Assembly: GCA_963932465.1 (NCBI GenBank)
Contig: OZ010791.1
Coordinates: forward strand, 152,813,915-152,877,914
Direction of reading: 5' to 3'
DNA from: Maratus speciosus
Lineage: Eukaryota; Arthropoda; Arachnida; Araneae; Salticidae
DNA length: 64,000 nt
Both the position numbers and the translations under genes were made by a program. This document shows, piece by piece, positions 59,800 to 64,000 of the stretch (positions are counted from its first letter, which is position 1; each line of letters begins with the position of its first letter). The notes beneath the pieces were generated by a model. It was not told where the DNA came from and did no database searches. It saw only the letters and a list, made by a program, of their open reading frames with translations.

Positions 59800-61131
59800 G
59801 GAATTAAGTTTCTTTACATCACTTTTGAATGCATATTTTTCAAATGATAATGCACTTCTCAGTTTTGAATTCATGAGAATTTAATGCTCTTCTTCTTATT
59901 ATTATTAATTTATCAGCCTGTGCATAAGAGAATCGTGCGTGCTTATAAGAATTATATATTCAATAAAAATTAAACTTTATCAAGAAATACATATTTAAGT
60001 TTTACTTATAAAACATCGTGCAGCCGCTTTGGAATTTTAAAATTTACTTTAGAACTTGGAAAAAATTAAGTTTTGAAAGAAAATAAAAAATGATTATTTA
60101 TATACCATAGTTCTAAATAAGTTAATAATAATAATAGTAAAAACAATAATATTAAGAGCAATAAAAGAAGTACAAATTAGCGTTCATAGGAATATTTCAG
60201 CAGCAAGAATATTCTTCCATTTAGAATGTTGTTCTTTTTCCTCAGCATCTTTCTTTCAAAATACTACAGAGAATAATATTAAAGTGAATTTATTTCTAGC
60301 GTATTAATTGACTTATGAAATATCTGTAAATATCTGTATATAAATGTTAATAATGTTTAAGGTTCTTGAAGAATCTTAGAATGAAACATCTAAGGCAGAG
60401 TGAATGAGATATTAGTTTAAACCTTACGAAAATATTTGTTTCCATACATAATTGGCCCATGTCAAATATTACATTATTGAACGAAAAATAATATGCTTGG
60501 AGAAAAAAATGGCATTATTAGGTAACAAGTTTTATTTCTTTATAAAATTTTCTCTTCTAAAGTAATTAAAAAAAAAAATTCTTCAACGTTTAAATTTCTT
60601 ATGTAAATATTTGAAATTGATGATGATTTGTAATGTTCTATAATGGTTATATATATGGATTTTTTTATCATCATACTTTTATTTATTTCCTTTTTTTTTT
60701 CAATTTGTGCATATTATATTAACGGAATATACATTTTTATAGTGTCGATTTTTCTGTGATTTAATAGTTATTATTAACAACAACAACAAAAAAATTAATA
60801 TATACATATATAAAATATATGTGTATAAGTTTTTTGCGAGTTTAAGAAAAGCATTATTGATAGCCGAAATTATCGATAAAGTGCCCAATTTAGCAAATCA
60901 ACGCCAACAGAAAAGAGCCTTTCTAACAACAAAAGCTGTCACTTCGTGCTCATAAGTATAAGAGAGGGGGTTGACAATGATATCCCGTCCAACGTGACGC
61001 CGAGCGCAGTTCATACAGGGGGAGGCAAAGAAGGGTCGGCATCGGCGCAGTTAGCCGGTCTCCGTTACAAACCCCCTTTGACATTAAAAAAGGATGTTTA
61101 AATATCTATTAAAAAAAAGACCAAATTAGAG

Positions 61132-61176
<45 letters not shown>

Positions 61177-62436
61177 CTTACAATATTATTTAGTCTCACT
61201 CTTTACATATCACTGCGACCCGTAAGGAAAGAGACGTCTCTTGCAAATATTCATTTTGCGTTTTTTCCCCCCACTAACAGGTCTGTTATAAGTGCGTCTT
61301 GCTACAAAAACAGTTTCATAACTGTATCTAAAAGGAAAATACTTTATTACGCCATATGTCCATTTATGACCACAAAAGAGGGGTGGATTGTGTGGGGAGT
61401 TAAAATTACCCAACCCTCTAAACCTCATCCTACGTCTTCATTTTTAAGGGTTTTATTCTTTTATGCAAGTTTTCATTCCAACATGCAGAGCTAGGTGCTA
61501 TAATTTCATATTACAGTAAAATCATGGAAATTTTCTTTTGCCTCTCCTGTGAAATTTACTTTTGTCGAGATGTGTCACTTTTCTTGCGGGTGAGCGATAT
61601 ATTAAATTAAGAAAATTGCTCATACTAAAATAAATGTTTACTTTATATATTCCCGAGCATTTTTTTTTTTTTTTTTCACATTTAAAAGTATTTTTCGTTT
61701 TTTCTGAAACATTTCACTTTTCATATGTGTCACTTATCGAATAATGGTGCGATGCAATCAACTGTGTATTTTGACCTATTAGCAACATCCAATAACATTA
61801 TGGGATATAAAAATAATTTAATAAAATCTTTTAAACTTAATTAGGTTTAAGGCAAAATTTGTTAATTAAAACATTCCACTTTCATGATGTTTCCACTTAT
61901 ACGAACAAATAGCCGTTACTTTCATATTTGACAACAGTGATTATTATTTTTTCCATATTGATTAAAGTATTTTTAAAATTTTTACAAATGTTCCTATAAA
62001 ATAAGAATCTTACTACTTTAGTAAAATTAATTCCAATAAAAAAGTTTTCTAGCTACTAAAAAATGCAATAAATAAATAAATAAATAGCTTTACCGCATCC
62101 GTACCTAACATCAACAGGACATATAATTCAACAACAATCGAAAAATACTTTACCTCACCTTAAAATATCTCCAAACCACAAAAGCAAAAGCTATAAATTA
62201 CCTGAAAATATCCCTAGCCACGCGAATCTAACTTACAGCCTAAGAAAAACTTTTCCTCCTCTCTCGATAACGTAAAATTCTCAGATTCTAATATTACCAG
62301 TCTAGATAAACAATATATTCAAAGCAATAATATATTTTTTAAATAATATAACTGCTTCATAGCTATGTTTTACAAAGTAACTATAATCTCTCAGAGACGT
62401 GATTAAATTTTTTTACGCATTCGACATTCAAATAAC
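59800..62436. other. No gene recognised; (AT)n at 61135-61174
   Basis: AT-rich DNA with 20 AT units at 61135-61174. The plus frame 61174-61494 (106 codons) and the overlapping minus frame 61210-61428 are both open, and neither has recognisable motifs. The GC-rich patch 60955-61085 is the inverted relative of 55500-55625. Confidence 0.5.
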
Positions 62437-62490
62437 ATAGGCGTAACCAGGGGGGGGGGGGTGCCCTGGGTGCCCGGGCACCCCCCCCGC
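62437..62490. mobile_element. Solo hAT-like terminus with G/C hairpin
   Basis: TAGGCGTAACCAGGGGGG leads into GGGTGCCCTGGGTGCCCGGG and a C-run, forming a hairpin. The opening resembles hAT-type ends rich in G and C runs like the one at 33691. No partner found. Confidence 0.4.
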
Positions 62491-62836
62491 TTGCGCAGGC
62501 TCAAGCACAATTATTTAAAAATAATCGAAATCTGCAAAAGAAAAAAGAAGTGAAAGCAGAGATTAATTAGTTTAGAAAATTAGCTTAGTTCAGAAGACTA
62601 ACAGCTTAAGTTTTGAAATGTGATAAAAAAAGAAACCCATTCTTTTTTCTTTCTTTCTTTTTTTAAGAAAATTATGTTGTTTATCTTTTTTAAAACTAGA
62701 ATATTTACAAGAATCTGTATTAGTCATAGTTAGTCAAAAAGGTGGCTTTATAATCCCACTTTGACGTATTTTGTTTGGGGGAGATTTTTTATAACACCGT
62801 TCTTTCTATTTCATGTTTCTGCAATTTCATGAGAAA

Positions 62837-63255
62837 TTAAGGTTCTTCTCAACTGCTCTGCTCAACAAGGTCAACACGTTCTGACACATTTACAAATTTA
62901 TTTTTTAACGGAAAGATATAAAATTGGAAAGACTGACTAGGGAAGCGATTTGGAATCGAACTGTGTTTTCTATTTTTTGATCAATCAATTATGTATTGAG
63001 TTAGAAGTGATTTGGATCACGTGACAAGTACGTTTTTCGCCCGTTCTTGATTGCTGTTTGTCCTTTCGCCCGGAAATTCGGTTCAAAACGCCCACTCAGA
63101 CACTATTTTCTGAAAGATCTATTGCGTTTGCAAAAAAACGGCTCGATGACATAGTTTCTGAACAATAACAAAAGCTAGATTCGTGCATTTCCGAACAAAA
63201 ATAAATTAAAACTTATGTCACAAATTTGCCCTTTTGGATTTGAGAACAGCCTTAA
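62837..63255 (+). mobile_element. TTAA MITE family 1, plus copy
   Basis: TTAA lies at 62837-62840 and 63252-63255, with a body of 411 bp. The ends are GGTTCTTCTCAACTGC and GGATTTGAGAACAGCC. The A-tract is 7. All family landmarks are present (GACTGACTAGGGAAGCGATT, ACGTGACAAGTACG, GAAAGATCTATTGCGTTTGC). Confidence 0.92.
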
Positions 63256-63654
63256 CGCAAGTTCTTGACGAGGATAGAAACTATTTGTCTCTTTGCTTTC
63301 GTAGTTAAAAATCTAGAAAGAAGCAAGAAAATTTGAAAGGAAATGCAGATGTGAAACGATATTCTAAAATGCGATTAGCCGGGGGAAATAAGAGGGAGTG
63401 TACAGATCCTGTCTCCTTTGAAAATGAAAAATAATAGCACAGAAAATTCAAATTAATCTGGAGGTTAGTTGGTTGGTTCAATTTCGTGTTCCGCGGCCAT
63501 TTTTTGATATTCGTAAAATGAATATAGTTGCATTCTTTAAAGTCAATATAGTAATTTTTTTCCTCTGAAAATTTTTATACGATTTTTAAAGTTTCTTCTC
63601 GTTTCGCGGCGTTCTTTTGAAAGTAAGAAAAGGGAACCCGGTTTCAATCTTTTA

Positions 63655-64000
63655 GCCCAGTGCAGTAAATTTTGACCAAATTCGCGATTTTATTCTGCGA
63701 TCATTTCATGATATTTACAATTTTTTCCCAAAATCGTTTGACTAAATTCACGTCTTTCTATGCGATTTTTTGTTGAAATACGTACTTTTCACCACTAACC
63801 TTTGACAAAATTCGTATTTTTTACTGCGATCCTTTGACGAAATTCGCATTCTCTTTCTACGATCTTTTGACGAAATTCGTTTTTTCTTTCTGCGATCCTT
63901 TGATGAAATTCTCGCTTTTACCGCGATCTTTTGATGAAATTTATTTTCTGTTGTGGCCGATTGACGAAACCGATTTTTTACAGGGGTCATTTGTCGAAAT
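63655..64000. repeat. Second GACGAAATTCG minisatellite, runs off the window
   Basis: Units of about 31-37 bp of the form CTTTTGACGAAATTCG...TTTCTGCGAT, most regular at 63830-63960 (starts near 63833, 63866, 63899 and 63929). Same core as the array in the hAT at 16580-17881. No hAT terminus was seen at its left edge. The minus frame 63748-63990 (repeats of RISSKDRRK) is a by-product. Confidence 0.88.

Noticed and set aside
61174..61494. 106-codon plus ORF with overlapping 72-codon minus ORF
   Set aside because: No recognisable domain on either strand, starts beside an (AT)n tract, no splice evidence.
63748..63990. 80-codon ORF with RISSKDRRK repeats
   Set aside because: By-product of the second minisatellite.

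Overview
The window is AT-rich eukaryotic DNA made mostly of transposable-element debris. Nothing suggests bacterial, viral or organellar origin: no operons, no ribosome-binding sites and no long ORFs. Long A, T, G and C homopolymers, (ATT)n and (AT)n tracts, tRNA-derived SINEs with target-site duplications (TSDs), and hAT, TTAA-specific (piggyBac/Kolobok-like), pogo/Tigger-like and PIF/Harbinger-like elements fit an arthropod nuclear genome. A chelicerate such as a spider is plausible, but that is inference from style, not from a diagnostic gene.

Layout. 0-6 kb: AT-rich DNA, a 79-bp tandem duplication, a 0.78-kb fold-back element with a nested 199-bp CTAG-bounded MITE, a related 192-bp MITE, and a 640-bp pogo/Tigger deletion derivative with a decayed transposase C-terminus. 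6-15 kb: gene-poor, with the first copy of a TTAA-bounded MITE family. 15-18 kb: a piggyBac-like MITE split by a fold-back, then a 1.3-kb hAT element with a perfect 8-bp TSD filled by a GACGAAATTCGCG-type minisatellite. 20-23.5 kb: a hAT transposase pseudogene on the minus strand, duplicated in tandem around a CACTG-ended MITE. 23.7-25.6 kb: a 1.85-kb inverted-repeat element hosting a TTAA MITE and a Harbinger-like MITE. 27-33 kb: an unassigned coding remnant, a truncated SINE with TSD, and a CAGGGCTTAATTT hAT element. 33.7-42.1 kb: a nest bounded by one hAT terminal repeat pair and a perfect 8-bp TSD, containing a 1.35-kb palindrome, smaller MITEs, another hAT and a SINE. 42.8-45.7 kb: another fold-back and a regular 322-326-bp satellite of about 5.4 units. 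47-53 kb: more MITEs, two SINE-like retroposons with TSDs and tRNA-like segments. 53.7-54.1 kb: the only plausible host-gene piece, two minus-strand exons with good splice signals that join in frame. 56-64 kb: Tigger-like termini, a 120-bp-arm hairpin, a chain of three TTAA MITEs sharing junctions, one more copy, and a second minisatellite running off the end.

I recognise no intact protein-coding gene. The elements do not form a pathway. What ties them together is nesting: empty-site and TSD comparisons within the window allow the relative order of several insertions to be read.
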